Assembly (NCBI GenBank): GCA_030765045.1
Contig: CM060964.1
Location: 275,210,888 to 275,274,887, forward strand
DNA from: Tenodera sinensis
Taxonomy: Eukaryota > Arthropoda > Insecta > Mantodea > Mantidae
Reading direction: 5' to 3'
Length of the DNA: 64,000 nt
The notes below the pieces were generated by a model. It ran no database searches. It was not told the origin of the DNA and saw only the letters and a program-made list of their open reading frames with translations. Of this stretch, positions 10,060 to 20,113 are shown piece by piece. Positions within the stretch are counted from its first letter, which is position 1. Each line of letters starts with the position of its first letter. The position numbers were made by a program, and so were the translations under genes.

Positions 10060-11040
10060 AACTACGCAGTCTGCATTTAATTTCAAAAACTTTGTTTGTT
10101 TTATTATTTTTAAATCTAGGAATGGAACCCAACCATTATTTTCATTTTCCAAAGTGAATTTAATGACTTTATCTTGTAAATTTAAAAGTTTTAAGGCATC
10201 ATTTATATGTTTCTCAGGAAGAACAACAAAAATATAATTTATTTATCTTTATCAGGCTTTAAAAACTAAAGGAAATGTATTAGTGATTTGTATTTCAAAA
10301 AAGCTCATGGAAAGATTAGCAAGAAATAGTGAAAGTGGACTGCCCATTGCCAAGCCAGAAGTTTATTTGAAAGAAATTTTCATTAAAACTGAAAAAATGT
10401 TGATCCAAACAAGGATTGGTAAGCTTCACAAAATTGAGAGGTAGAAGTGGAACTTAAAAATTCAATGCCACTGCTGGGATTTGAACTACAGACCCTCCGC
10501 TTGCTAGGCCGGTCTGTGGTTCAAATCCCAGCTGTGGCATTGAATTTTTAAGTTCCAGTTCTACCTGACAACCATTGCCCACATACGGCTTGTGTGTTTA
10601 AAAACACCAACAGTAAGTTTGTTGGAATAAATAAATAATAATTCACAAAATTGTCTATTAATTCATTTAATTCTAAAGAACTATTAACCATTTTAACCAT
10701 TTTTTTTCAAAAACATCAAATGCTTTTTTCTAGAAATGCTAGAAAATAAAGCAGTTGCGTCAAAAGAATCAAGTTTTTCATTATCAGACAATGCCATGGT
10801 GCTAATCTTTTCTACCGATTCAAAAGAATTTTTAATACTTTCAAATTTATCATAAGTATTGAATTTTTTGTTCAACCATTTAACCAGATTGTAAGTAGGT
10901 GAATTTATACAATTTATAATGAGCCTCATTTTATTTCCTGGTATATGAATTTTGGTTGGGGAATTTGTCATACTGGCAAGTTGCCATTGTAGCTCAGTGG
11001 TTAGAGCAGCCGCACATGAAATGGTAGATCTGTGGTTCAA
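10060..11040 (-). pseudogene. Penelope-like element, reverse transcriptase part (copy X)
   Basis: Minus strand, 11040 to 10693: PLE fingers/palm with TKIHIPGNKMRLIINCINS, NLVKWLNKKF and LDSFDATALFSSI (first catalytic Asp kept). After a SINE insertion (10439-10650) the protein resumes from about 10440 to 10060 with GLAMGSPLSLFLANLSMSFF, then INYIFVVL where YxDD is expected (catalytic pair lost), then LLNLQDKVIKFTLENE and WVPFLDLKI. This is a dead copy. Confidence 0.75.
10439..10650 (+). mobile_element. tRNA-derived SINE with a palindromic head
   Basis: The head contains the B-box-like GGTTCAAATCC followed by TGTGGCATTGAATTTTTAAG, and the tail has AACACCAACAGTAAGTTTGT and an (AATA)n end. The same family occurs at 10983, 28430 and 63466. 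Uniquely, 10439-10494 is an inverted copy of about 10511-10566, separated by a 16-bp loop, forming a 128-bp hairpin of two head-to-head SINE heads. Confidence 0.7.
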
Positions 11041-11095
11041 ATCCCGGCTATGGCATTGAATTTTTCAGTCCTGATTCTACATCTCAAAGGTAGTG
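10983..11095 (+). mobile_element. tRNA-derived SINE head (SINE family 1)
   Basis: GCCATTGTAGCTCAGTGGTT followed by AGAGCA gives a near-perfect tRNA A box. The B box GGTTCAAATCC and a 3' acceptor strand CTATGGCA complete a tRNA-like fold. The T stem has mismatches, the anticodon loop lacks U33, and the downstream sequence matches the SINE body, so this is a SINE rather than a working tRNA gene. It sits between two PLE fragments. Confidence 0.75.
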
Positions 11096-11600
11096 TGTTG
11101 TTTGACTGTTTCCATTGTGAACTTGATGCTAGATTCCTGTAAATTTAACAGCTTATGGGAATCAGTGCTGTGTTTGTTACTGACTATTGGGAATGTGCCA
11201 ACTACATATCTGAACCAAGTTTTGAAGATGCATGGGAAAGCTGTAGTGATTTTGGTCTCAAAATGCCCTGTGAATAGATAACCAAGAATGGCGATAATGG
11301 GTTGTCCATTGCTAGTCCAGATCACTGTTGGTAGTACTACCCCTAGGAAGGTGAAAAGGGTTTATCTTTATAGATTCCAGTTAGTTTCTCATATTTATCA
11401 ATTTGTGAGCTGTCTATTCCAATGACTACTAGGCATTTTCATAGGATGGTGATGAGTTTCTGCTACAGGATGCCCAGGATCAAAGATTTGATATCAAATG
11501 GCACCAGGATGTCATTTGATGAAATGTTTGTATTTTTGTTCTTCTATCAAATCTAAAGAGTTGCCCTTTGGCTTTCAAATTTTGGGCCTGAGTTAAGTTG
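11077..11600 (-). pseudogene. Penelope-like element, reverse transcriptase part (copy Y)
   Basis: Minus strand 11600 to 11077 encodes another PLE palm: NDILVPFDIKSLIPG, a degraded MGNPLSP-type box, GHFETKI and TWFRYVVGTFPIVSNK. YVVGTF replaces the catalytic YVDDTF. KLLNLQESSIKFTME follows. Because copy X, lying downstream on the same strand, starts again at the fingers, these are two PLE copies rather than one. Confidence 0.7.
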
Positions 11601-11890
11601 TTTGAATTATTTTGCCAAAGTTCATATCTACAAAAATAATGGATAAGTTTAACTTAAATATTAGTCATAAATGTTTGTTTTTAAGGATTAGTTCTTGTTA
11701 ATTCTTGTTTGGGTAAGATTTCTGGGAAAGTTGTGTAATTTTTGGTTTATTGTTCCTACTTTTTTGGTCCCAGTGTATCTGTCTGTAATGAGTGTGTTGT
11801 TTTCTGTATCAGACTGAATAAATATTTAACCAGAGTGTGACACCTTAGCATTTTTGTGCCACCCAAATACTATTGTTGCTATTACTAAAA

Positions 11891-12994
11891 TTGTTGTTAG
11901 CTAATGCTGGATTTCTGACAATGAAGTCATTAATCCTCTTGCTCTCCAATATTTTTCACTGATGGATGGGGTGCTAGAAGTGGCTGGGCATATTTGAAGG
12001 TGATCTCAGCACATTTCCTCTTGCAGATTACATAGAGGACAGAGTGGTGAAGAATATATCCCAATTCTGTTTAAATGTTTTGCCAGACAATCATGTCCTG
12101 TAATCAACCTGAAGGTTGCAACTGCCGTTTTTCGAGGATACTCAGGAATTACTGTTTGAATGTTTGGTAGTTCCCATCTTTTATTGTTTGATTTTTCATT
12201 TACTAATCTTTTAGCTGCATAAAATGGTAGATTAACTATAGATTTCTGTGCACTGCCACCCTTTTTTGCAAGAAAATCAGCTTTGTCATTACCACTCAGT
12301 CCACAGTGAGCTAGTATCCATTGGAATACTAGGTGTTTTTGAAGTGCTGTTAGATGGGATTTTCCAACTTCTATAATTGTTTGACTTTTTGGTGACAACT
12401 TGGAAGTAATTGCTATAATTGCCACCCTGGAATCTGGGAGAATAACTGCTTAATGAAAATGTGAAATTCTATACAAAAGATTTTTGTAGGGCCATTCAAA
12501 TTGCTTCAATTTCTCCAAAGTTTGTAGCTCCATAACTTAAAATTTGTAATAGAAAAAGAGGTGAAATGTGACTCCAGCCCCTGCTTCATCTCATTTTGAT
12601 ATGTGATCCATCAGTATAAATATGGAGCCATTCATGTTCTGGAAATCTAGGTCTTTAATGCCAATAATTTTAGAACACTAGTTTTCTTAACTTCTTCTGT
12701 CCAGTGTAAATAATGTGATGTCTAATGTTTGTTTCGGATTGACTTTATATATGAAGTTTTCCTTTGGATTAGGAAGATATACATTCTTCCTGATGTCTTG
12801 AATTTTGGAAAGAAAGCTCTCCTAAGTCTTTAGTGTATGTGTAAAATTTCTCTTGTTCCATGTATTGAATGGGAGTCTGATCAACTTTTTGTGTTGAATA
12901 AGAGCTGCTTTTTCTATTTTCAATGGGGTATTAGTTGGTTAGTATTTCCATAGCTGGTATTGGTGTGGTTTTGATAGCACCTGTAATTAGTCTC
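11891..12994 (-). pseudogene. RNase H-bearing LINE, 3' part of ORF2
   Basis: The minus strand from about 12985 to 11891 encodes the end of a LINE ORF2. After a decayed linker (SLRLITGAIKTTPIPAMEIL) comes RNase H with all four acidic positions traceable: IYTDGS (about 12625), GEIEAI (about 12510), ILPDS (about 12440) and CGLSGNDKADFLAKK (about 12300). The zinc-knuckle tail and 3' end follow, finishing in (AAC)n. Frames are broken upstream of 12425. The RNase H places it in the I/Jockey-type superclade. The 5' side is cut by the SINE at 13004; weak similarity may continue to about 13570. Confidence 0.8.
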
Positions 12995-13003
12995 AGACTT
13001 TGG

Positions 13004-13254
13004 GAAAGGGCGGCATCGTGGCCAAGCGGTTAGCGCACTCGCCTACCACCTAGGCGCCCCGGGTTCGATCCCAGGGACCCGCATGTGGTATTCGTGGTGG
13101 ACGAAGCAGCGTCAGGGCGGGTTTTCTCCGGGTGCTCTGGTTTCCCCTGCCATCTCATTCCACCGGTGCTCCATCTTCATTCCATGTATCATCAGAGTCA
13201 CCACCTGCGGTGCCGTAGTAGTAAAAGAGGGCATTAAACACTACAACAACACAA
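13004..13254 (+). mobile_element. tRNA-derived SINE family 2, complete, 9-bp TSD
   Basis: The head GGCATCGTGGCCAAGCGGTT and B box GGGTTCGATCCC are tRNA-like. The body has GGTGGACGAAGCAGCG and GGTTTTCTCCGGG, and the tail ends GGCATTAAACACTACAACAA. A 9-bp direct repeat AGACTTTGG flanks it at 12995-13003 and 13255-13263. A related copy is on the minus strand at 38640-38995, and tail-only fragments are near 17826 and 22804. Confidence 0.85.
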
Positions 13255-13263
13255 AGACTTTGG

Positions 13264-13836
13264 TAATATGTGTAGTGCATAGCATGTACTGTGTATTACA
13301 CATATAATTATCTTAGGTTATTTATGCAAACTGCTCCAGAAAATTATTCTATTTCCATTTGGATAGTCTTCCAGTTGGGAACCCTATTTAATAGGAAATA
13401 GCTGTGTTCTGAGATTTGTATATCAGGTTTCCAATTTATAGGGTTCCAATTCAGGCAGATTTTACTGTAGTTGCACTGTCATATTTGTATGTGAGACTAA
13501 GTTGAAAAATAATTTGAATGGCGTCAGTTATTATTTTGATTTCATTCCAAGAACTTTTTAAACTACCCTCAAGTATTAGGTTTAAAAACAAGAAATAGAA
13601 CTGGAAAGGCTATGTACACTAGATGATTCACACACACACAAATATTTTAATAAACACTTCCCCAGACCCTCTTCCTTGGTTGATAGAAGATACATTTCTC
13701 GATACAGAAGCATTTTTAACAGTAAATAACAAGAGCATCATTTCATATGAGAAATGTAAATTTTGAACCATTTTGTGAGGTGGTTTTAATTTTATATTAA
13801 GAAGTTAGATGTTGATCATGCATTTATTGTTTCCAG
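13264..13836. other. Intronic sequence upstream of the terminal exon
   Basis: No intact ORF is present. It may contain the further-decayed upstream part of the 11891-12994 LINE (minus strand) up to about 13570. It ends in a T-rich tract and a TTTCCAG acceptor. Confidence 0.4.
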
Positions 13837-13945
13837 GAACGATCAGCTCTCCAAGAAAATACTAACAGAAAACGAATTGGGAAATATTTTGGCGATAAGT
13901 GAGAGACATCCCAGTTCGTCACTTCTGTGTGCTTCCAAGATATGA
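13837..13945 (+). CDS. Candidate terminal coding exon of the host gene
   Basis: It follows an acceptor TTTATTGTTTCCAG. Joined to the exon at 3927-4012, the codon phase gives RNDQLSKKILTENELGN onward, stopping at 13943-13945. A second open frame starting at 13837 gives RSALQENTNRKRIGKYFGDK and stops at 13900-13902. That peptide has a more natural look and an IxxYF core reminiscent of a PCNA-interacting peptide, but it would require an unseen exon to correct the phase. I do not recognise the protein. The long AT-rich 3' UTR with a poly(A) signal supports a terminal exon. Confidence 0.45.
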
Positions 13946-14990
13946 ACTTGTTAGGTGCTGATACTTCAAGTCTGGTTAACCACTAAGTAAATGGTGGGAA
14001 GGCCTTGGTAACAGTGATGTGCACCAACAGTTAGATTAATCATTAAGATACTCTTATGACATCACTTATTTGTTATAGAAAACATTTATCAGGAACTAAT
14101 TGTTCCCATCAGTTCCTATTCAACTATAAGCACAACAATTTAGTTAAATGAATGGATTTTTGATACAACTATAAACTAGATTGTGCAGATGCTTGCTTAG
14201 TTGGCAAAATTTGTATATTTTAATACGTTTGATAGCTTAAAGCTTTATTGAACTATCATAATTATTTATTATTATTATTTTTCTTCTAAGTTGCACATAC
14301 CTTGAATTTAGCTGTAGATTTTTATGACCCAAGGTGTTATAGCCAGTACTATTTTGCACAGAAATTTATATGTTAATTTAAGTTTGTATTGGTGATGTTA
14401 AAGTGTAGAAAAAAGGTGCTTTTATCACTAAAGTAAAACAGTCTACCATAGGTAGATGGTGGGAAATAAACTTGCAATTAAAGTTGGTAAATTGAACTTG
14501 GTGATGGTGAGGTGTACTAACAGTTTAATTACTCATGAAGTCAATTTTTGACATATCAGTTGTTTGTTATATAGAAAATGTGTTTTAGAAGCTAATTGAT
14601 CCCATCAGCTCCTATTTGACTGAATTCATTGTGGTGGTTAGATGAACTTCTGCATAAAACTAATGAAACTTAATGACAGTGACATGTACTAAAGTTAGTC
14701 AATTGAATTTATTTTTTTATACTAACTATAAATTAGATATTGGGAATGTTTGCTGGGATTAGGAAATTTGTATATTTTAACTTTTTACATAGCTTAAAGC
14801 TGTAGTCACTGGTTTTCTTAGTTATTTATTGTTTTTCTTCTAAGTCTGTACATGCTATGAATTTAGCTACAAAGTCTTCTGATCTTAAGTTTTACAGCCT
14901 GTATTTCTTTGCACAAAAGTTTATATGTATTTAAATTTGTATTCATCTTGTTAAATCTATTGAATAAAAAAGTGCTTATATCAGTAAAGT
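13946..14990 (+). other. 3' UTR candidate with a diverged tandem duplication
   Basis: Copy 1 (about 13984-14441) and copy 2 (about 14449-14996) align in order throughout: ATGGTGGGAA, CCCATCAG followed by CTCCTATT or TTCCTATT, ATAGCTTAAAGCT, GAATTTAGCT, and AAGTAAAACA at the end. Copy 2 has AATAAA at 14963-14968 where copy 1 has TAGAAAAAA, so only the second copy retains a canonical poly(A) signal at this position. Confidence 0.6.
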
Positions 14991-15003
14991 AAAACACTTT
15001 ATT

Positions 15004-15149
15004 TACTTTTTAATTTAAAAGGTGAGTCAATTAATAACACTAAACAACACTTACATTATAATTTTCCGGAACACATTTCGGGGGTTAACTTTCCTCCATT
15101 ATCAACCGGACAATAACTGGGTTTCCATGGTATTTCATGGTGCGGATGG
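15004..15149 (-). other. Flank of the hAT insertion; possible 3' end of a minus-strand gene
   Basis: On the minus strand this continues, after removing the two TSD-flanked insertions (15150-24081 and 24110-26889), a coding-like stretch at 26904-26960. The joined frame reads SEEASPSAP and stops at a TGA at 15137-15135. An AATAAA on the minus strand at 15003-14998 would end the transcript tail-to-tail with the plus-strand gene. This is inference; no domain is recognised. Confidence 0.35.
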
Positions 15150-15249
15150 TAGAGGTCTGCACGGGCTCGGGCCAAGCCCTCGGGCCTAATTTGAAAAATG
15201 CTTGTCGGGCTCGGGCCGGGCCCGGGCTTGAAAATTAAGGGATTAAACA

Positions 15250-16100
15250 ACTGAAAATGGATTTTTTTAATTTTTCAGCCAAGTTAGCTGAAAATTTATT
15301 TTCAATGCTGTCTTATACCAGCATCAGAGGGTTTTGAATTTTAGTGTGATGTATCCTTCAGTTTCCGAGTTAGGAAATGTTGAATCCGGATTTTATTATG
15401 TTATGCCAAATGCTCTATACGACGAAATTAAAAAATGCCTCTTTTTTTAAGGTTCTATTATATTTATTTGATTATAATGTACAAATCTGCCATACAACTG
15501 TGTTTTATTAGCCTCAGCTCAAAAGACAATCGTTTTTAAATTTTGTCGCTTGAAATTTCTAATATAAAGTTTTATAAGCTGCAAGTTTCTTTAGTAACTC
15601 AAAAGCGTTCAGAAGAAAAAAAAAGTATATGGCAGATTTACTTGTTTGTGTTTTGGAATGATACAAAGAATTGCGTGAAAACTGCATCGTGACATTTTCA
15701 AAAAGTGAATATGGTGAAAACATAATTTTCAAAAACCTTAAATTTTAAAATGAAAGAAATTGTTATTCTGCATTTTTAGGGTACATTATGCAACTACAAG
15801 TATTTGTAATATAAAAACTCAAAACACATTTAGTATTTTAAAGCTATGGAATACAAAGGTAATGTTTTGCCAGATTTGTACTAAATTTCAGTGTTACATT
15901 CACTTAGGAGGCAAAAAATAATGTATCATATTTCTTGGTTACCAAAGTTTAAATGTCGAGAATAGCACAATTACCGCAGCATTTCTTTACTAGGAATTCT
16001 AATTGATTATTCTGCTGACACGTTTCAAATGCTGCTACTGATGTTGGTCAAAGCACAAAACGAGAGGGTTTGCAACTATATTATTTCTCACTACTCGGCT
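15250..16100. other. AT-rich interior of the hAT unit; nothing recognised
   Basis: No ORF, RNA or repeat end could be supported apart from the GC-rich subterminal motifs before 15235. Confidence 0.4.
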
Positions 16101-16122
16101 GCAATTCAATCCATTCCACGTA

Positions 16123-16222
16123 TAACACTGGTCAACAAGATTTTTTTCACAAGAAATCTGAATAGTGAATCTAGTGCATTTTTTCATCCTGAATTCAGAT
16201 ATGTAGTCAGAATTTTCCCATC
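16123..16222. repeat. Inverted repeat flanking the Cys-rich gene relic, left arm
   Basis: This stretch of about 100 bp matches 18255-18357 in reverse orientation at roughly 70% identity, sharing ACACTGGTC, TTTCACAAGAA and CTGAATTCA. Both arms also encode similar peptides when read inward to outward (FHPEFRYVVRIFPSG here, FHAEFKYNSDLPR there), so they may be two copies of a coding fragment. Confidence 0.5.
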
Positions 16223-16548
16223 AGGCATAGTTTTTCTGTGAAAGCTACTTTTCAAAATATGATTTTAGCGTTTTCTTTGACCTGTCATAGGAACCTTTAC
16301 CTCATATGTAGCTATTTTACTCAAGCCGTATTTATTGAAATTATTTGTAATATCACGCTGAAGCACCACAAAACAAGACTGTGCAGGTTCATTCATGTTT
16401 AGACATGCTCAGACCTGTCTGGCATTGTGATGTGTCAGTATTGAGCTGACTGTGACATTGTTCACTAGTGAAATATTTCCTTCCTTTCTGTTTAGAAGTG
16501 TATTGTGTATGTTGTGCATGTTGTATTTCAGTGCTTAATGTTTTCATC

Positions 16549-17825
16549 ATGCCAAGAAAGTGTGTAAATCATGCAGATAATTTCTGCTATATTTGTGGTG
16601 AGCTGACCTTCAAGTCTCAGAGGCGAAATATGACCCCACTTGTAAAGAAGTGTTATCATCTGAGACAGAATATTGACCAATGGAGGGTCGTTCATGTAAA
16701 TATTTTTGTAAGAGTGTGTAAATTTCCAATTCTTTTAATTTGAGTGTATCAAGGACTTATTTTTTTTAATATTCAAGATAGCCAATGTTTTCTCGTCACT
16801 TTGAGTTCAACCAATGAGAACTGTTGCGCGGATGAATACATAAGAATGGCGGTGTTGCGTCATACCGACGCCAGGGACTCTTTATTCATTAGCGTCTGTA
16901 TGCTCATGATGATCAGACGTGTGTTTGGTAGTGTGTGAACATGGAACTTTCACCAAACTTTTATCCTGTGTAAAGTCTTTGAATAATTAATATAGTGCTA
17001 AAAGTGTAAATTAACGAATAAATATGTTGTGATAAAGGAACGTTGATTTATGCATTCCATTCTGTAACCATCGACCCTGAAGATAAGAGTAGCGTCTGCT
17101 ATCAAACTATTACATCATTCAGTAAAAACATTATTCCTGCTGCTATATTCCCGCTGCTAGGAAAAGACCCATTACAAAAAACAGTACCACATCTTTACTT
17201 TGGCTGTCAAGTTGGTGATTTTGATAAGAGCCGGGCCCCAAATACATGCTGTGTTTCGTGTGTTAGACTGCTGACTGGGTGGAAAAATGGTACACATCAT
17301 ATGCCATTTGCAATTCCCATGATTTGGAGGGAACCGAAGGATCATTCAACTGACTGTTATTTTTGTTTGACAAATATTAAAGGAATCACATCTAAAACAA
17401 AATATACAGTTAAGTATCCAAATTTACAATCTGCATTGAGACCTGTCTTACACAGTGAAGAGTTCCCCGTACCAGTATATGTAGATACAACTTTAAGTGA
17501 TAACTCTGATTCTGACCTAACTGAAACTCAAAATGATTCAGATGAAAATAAAAATGATCTTACATATGAAGCCAGTAGCTGTTCATCAGAACCATACTTT
17601 CCCAATCAGCAAGACCTTAATGACCTGATTCGGGATTTAAATCTGTCTAAACTGCAAGCTGAAGTTTTAACATCCAGACTCAAAGGGTGGAATTTACTCC
17701 AAAAAGATGTAAGAATAAGTAGTTATGGTAGCCGCCATAGTGTTTTTAAAGAATACTTCTCTGAAGAATATGGTGTTGTGTTTTGTAATAATATTTGTTC
17801 ACTTATGGCATCAACACCGACCAGA
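16549..17825 (+). pseudogene. Multicopy Cys-rich protein of unknown function, 5' part
   Basis: ATG at 16549 begins MPRKCVNHADNFCYICGE and runs to KKCYH at 16661. The protein resumes at 17190 with LYFGCQVGDFDKSRAPNTCC, CVRLL, MPFAIPMIWREPKDH and DCYFCLTNI, then an acidic linker (17480-17580) and DLNDLIRDLNLSKLQAEVL, ending at about 17810. Paired Cys motifs suggest zinc binding. The 528-bp gap lacks GT-AG borders but is bracketed by CATCT, so it may be an insertion or an intron. From memory, proteins of this pattern recur in many arthropod genomes, probably linked to transposable elements. No function is known to me. The 3' end is broken by a SINE-tail fragment. Confidence 0.6.
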
Positions 17826-17904
17826 TGAGTGGCGACCAGTAATCGATGTCTGCGTCGAATCAAAATGAGTAGGAGTAGCGGGCGTTAAACACTACAACAA
17901 CATA
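17826..17904 (+). repeat. SINE/LINE 3'-tail fragment
   Basis: It contains GTAATCGATGTCTGCGTCGA, ATGAGTAGGAG and the tail GCGTTAAACACTACAACAAC. It matches part of 22860-22900 and the 3' end of the SINE at 13004-13254. It sits at the break in the Cys-rich gene relic. Confidence 0.6.
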
Positions 17905-18257
17905 GTGGCTGATCTTCTGCATTCTTATAAAGCTATGGGATGCAACATGTCTTTAAAAATTCACTTCTTGGACTCTCACTTGGACTTCTTCCCCGAAAAC
18001 CTTGGAGCTGTCAGCGATGAACACGGTGAGTGGTTGTTCATAGACTCCTCTAAAGTAAGCTAGAAGGCTGTGCTGCTACATATTGGCAATGAACTTCCAT
18101 CAATACCAGTGAGCGTTTTCGTCAGCAAATTTCTACGACAGAGAAGAGGTACCAAGGCAAGTGGAGTTCCAATATGCTGGCTGACTACTGTTGGACTAAA
18201 ATGAAAGACGTTCCAGATGCAAAATATACCCGAAAATCACTATCTACCACTTTCTAG
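17905..18257 (+). pseudogene. Multicopy Cys-rich protein relic, 3' part, internally shuffled
   Basis: Three blocks appear in an unexpected order. First is VADLLHSYKAMGCNMSL through FFPENLGAVSDEHGE (17905-18026). Next is WLFIDSSKVS, a stop at 18061-18063, then KAVLLHIGNELPSIPV (about 18027-18112). Last is RFRQQISTTEKRYQGKW through DAKYTRKSLSTTF, with a stop at 18255-18257. In relatives, as I recall them, the WLFIDSSKVS block belongs well upstream, directly after the part ending at 17810, and DEHGE runs directly into the RF block. The middle block is therefore displaced. Confidence 0.55.
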
Positions 18258-19313
18258 GTAAGTCAGAATTATATTTGAATTCAGCATGAAAAATACTTTT
18301 AGAATCTGTTATTTTAATTCTTGTGAAAGAGAAAAAGTTAATTTTTGTAGACCAGTGTAATCTTACACTCTTATCTCGAACCCAAGGCGTATTTGATTCT
18401 TTTATACTGCTTTTATAGTAACGCATGTTTCCTGCTGCTTTGTAAAGTGTAAACACAGCATCAATGTTTATACTGATACAATTACAGCTCGTTTTGTGGC
18501 TGACGCTGTAGTAATGTTACTGCATCATTATTGTTCAGCATTTCTCCAAATTGAAACGTTTATTTTATTATCATGACATGAATCACTATATATATCATAC
18601 ATCAGGGCCATTGCCCATTAGTCAGCATCACCAAGTTGTGACACTTTCATTTTTCATAGCCCTTGTCTTACAACCAAGGTATATGTAGAAAAAAATATCT
18701 CGTCAGCATTTGATGCTGGTAACCAAAGACATTGAAGGGACTATTCGTAGAAAAGGTGGTAGCATTCATAAAGTGCGAGTATTGAAAGAAATTTTAGTGC
18801 AGCAGGATTAGTTATTCAAGAACGTCGAACTAACCTGAGCAGCGAATGCCTTTTTAAATGCGTCAAATTTATCTTCAATTTGAAAGTGAATCTCTACGAA
18901 TTGTACCTTTGTGATTGAAGTGCCACAGTTTTATATTGCCTTTTGCTGCCTTTTTAATATGTCTATTTTACAAAATATATGCCTTTTGTTGACTTTATTT
19001 CATTATTTATGTATTATTTATTAATTATTAAGCATTTTCTTCAGGTACATTTTATTTCAACAACCGTTAGACCGTGACCATGAAAGTTACTTCGCCGAAT
19101 GTATATTATTGTCTTTAAGTTGCAGACGACATAGACGTCCCTCATTCAATTCATTATTTTCTTTGCAACAATGAGTGCTGCCGCGCAAATAAATGTATAG
19201 ATAAAGAAAGCATATGGATTATCACGTGTGTTTATTTTAAAATGCAATAATGAGTGTGGGTCTAACTTTGATTTTCTTTCGGTTTTCATTATGACGTTGT
19301 AGCTAGCAGCAAG
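18258..19313. other. Interior of the hAT unit with inverted-repeat right arm
   Basis: 18255-18357 is the right arm of the inverted repeat described at 16123-16222. The remainder to 19313 is AT-rich with no supported gene; the upstream untranslated part of the hAT relic may begin near 19040. Confidence 0.45.
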
Positions 19314-20113
19314 ATGCCGAAATTCAATGTTCCTTTACGTGCTAAATTACAGTTATGTTAATACTTTTGGATCCGGCATATTTTGTACCGACGGTAAAGT
19401 ACTCACATGCAAAATACGCCAGCAGTCAGTGAACTACGAAAAGAAGTATTTTATATCACAACATATCGGCACAATCAAACACGGCTACAGGCAGAAGATT
19501 CCTTTGCTTCCAACAGTAATTGCAACATCCAGTCAGAAATCCCAGTTTGCATTCGACTTATGTAGCTTTCTTCAGCGCCAGAATCCCTTTCTGGAAATTA
19601 CAGAATCCTACATTATTACAGTTTTTGGAGAAGTATACTAACCAATCTGTACTTAGCGAGTCAAGTTTGCGAAAATGTTAGTTAACCGAATGTTACGATG
19701 ACACAATGAAAATAACTAAAGATAAAATGAAAAATAAGATGATCTGGGATATCGACGAATATCGACGAGTCAACTGATACCATAGGTCGTTTCATTGCCA
19801 ATTTGTTAATGGACGATAAGATCCTACAGAAGATGAATCAATGAAATCATTCCTGCTTACTACAGAGTGTCTTGAGAAAGTTAACAATCGAACTATTGCG
19901 CAGTTATTCACCAGTTCATTAAATTTGCTGCGGCCTGAAGAGGTTCAATACGACGGCTTGCTTTTCATCAGTGACGCTGCATCATATATGAAAAAGGCTG
20001 GAATAGCGTTAAAAATGTTATTTCCAAACATGCTTCACATGACTTGCGTAGCACATGACTTTCACAGGGTGTTAGAAGAGATACGATGCCTGTTTCTGGA
20101 TGTTGGCAAATGA
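19314..20113 (+). pseudogene. hAT transposase relic (CGBP1-like), N-terminal and middle part
   Basis: ATG at 19314 (MPKFNVPLRAKLQL), then a BED-type finger region DGKVLTCKIRQQSV with FISQHIGTIKH; the second Cys of the C-x2-C pair is Arg, so the finger is broken. Across frameshifts, SQKSQFAFDLCSF and PFWKLQNPTLLQFLEKYTNQ follow, and after a gap SFLLTTECLEKVNNRTIAQL, LLFISDAASYMKKAGIALK and MLHMTCVAHDFHRVLEEIR (19841-20090). The C-terminal dimerisation segment is missing. The same protein family occurs at 3190, 42170-50715 and 61170. Confidence 0.75.

Noticed and set aside
10983..11056. tRNA gene
   Set aside because: T stem mismatches, no U33, and SINE body downstream; classed as SINE head.
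13008..13082. tRNA gene
   Set aside because: TSD-flanked SINE with a long non-tRNA body; acceptor stem does not pair properly.
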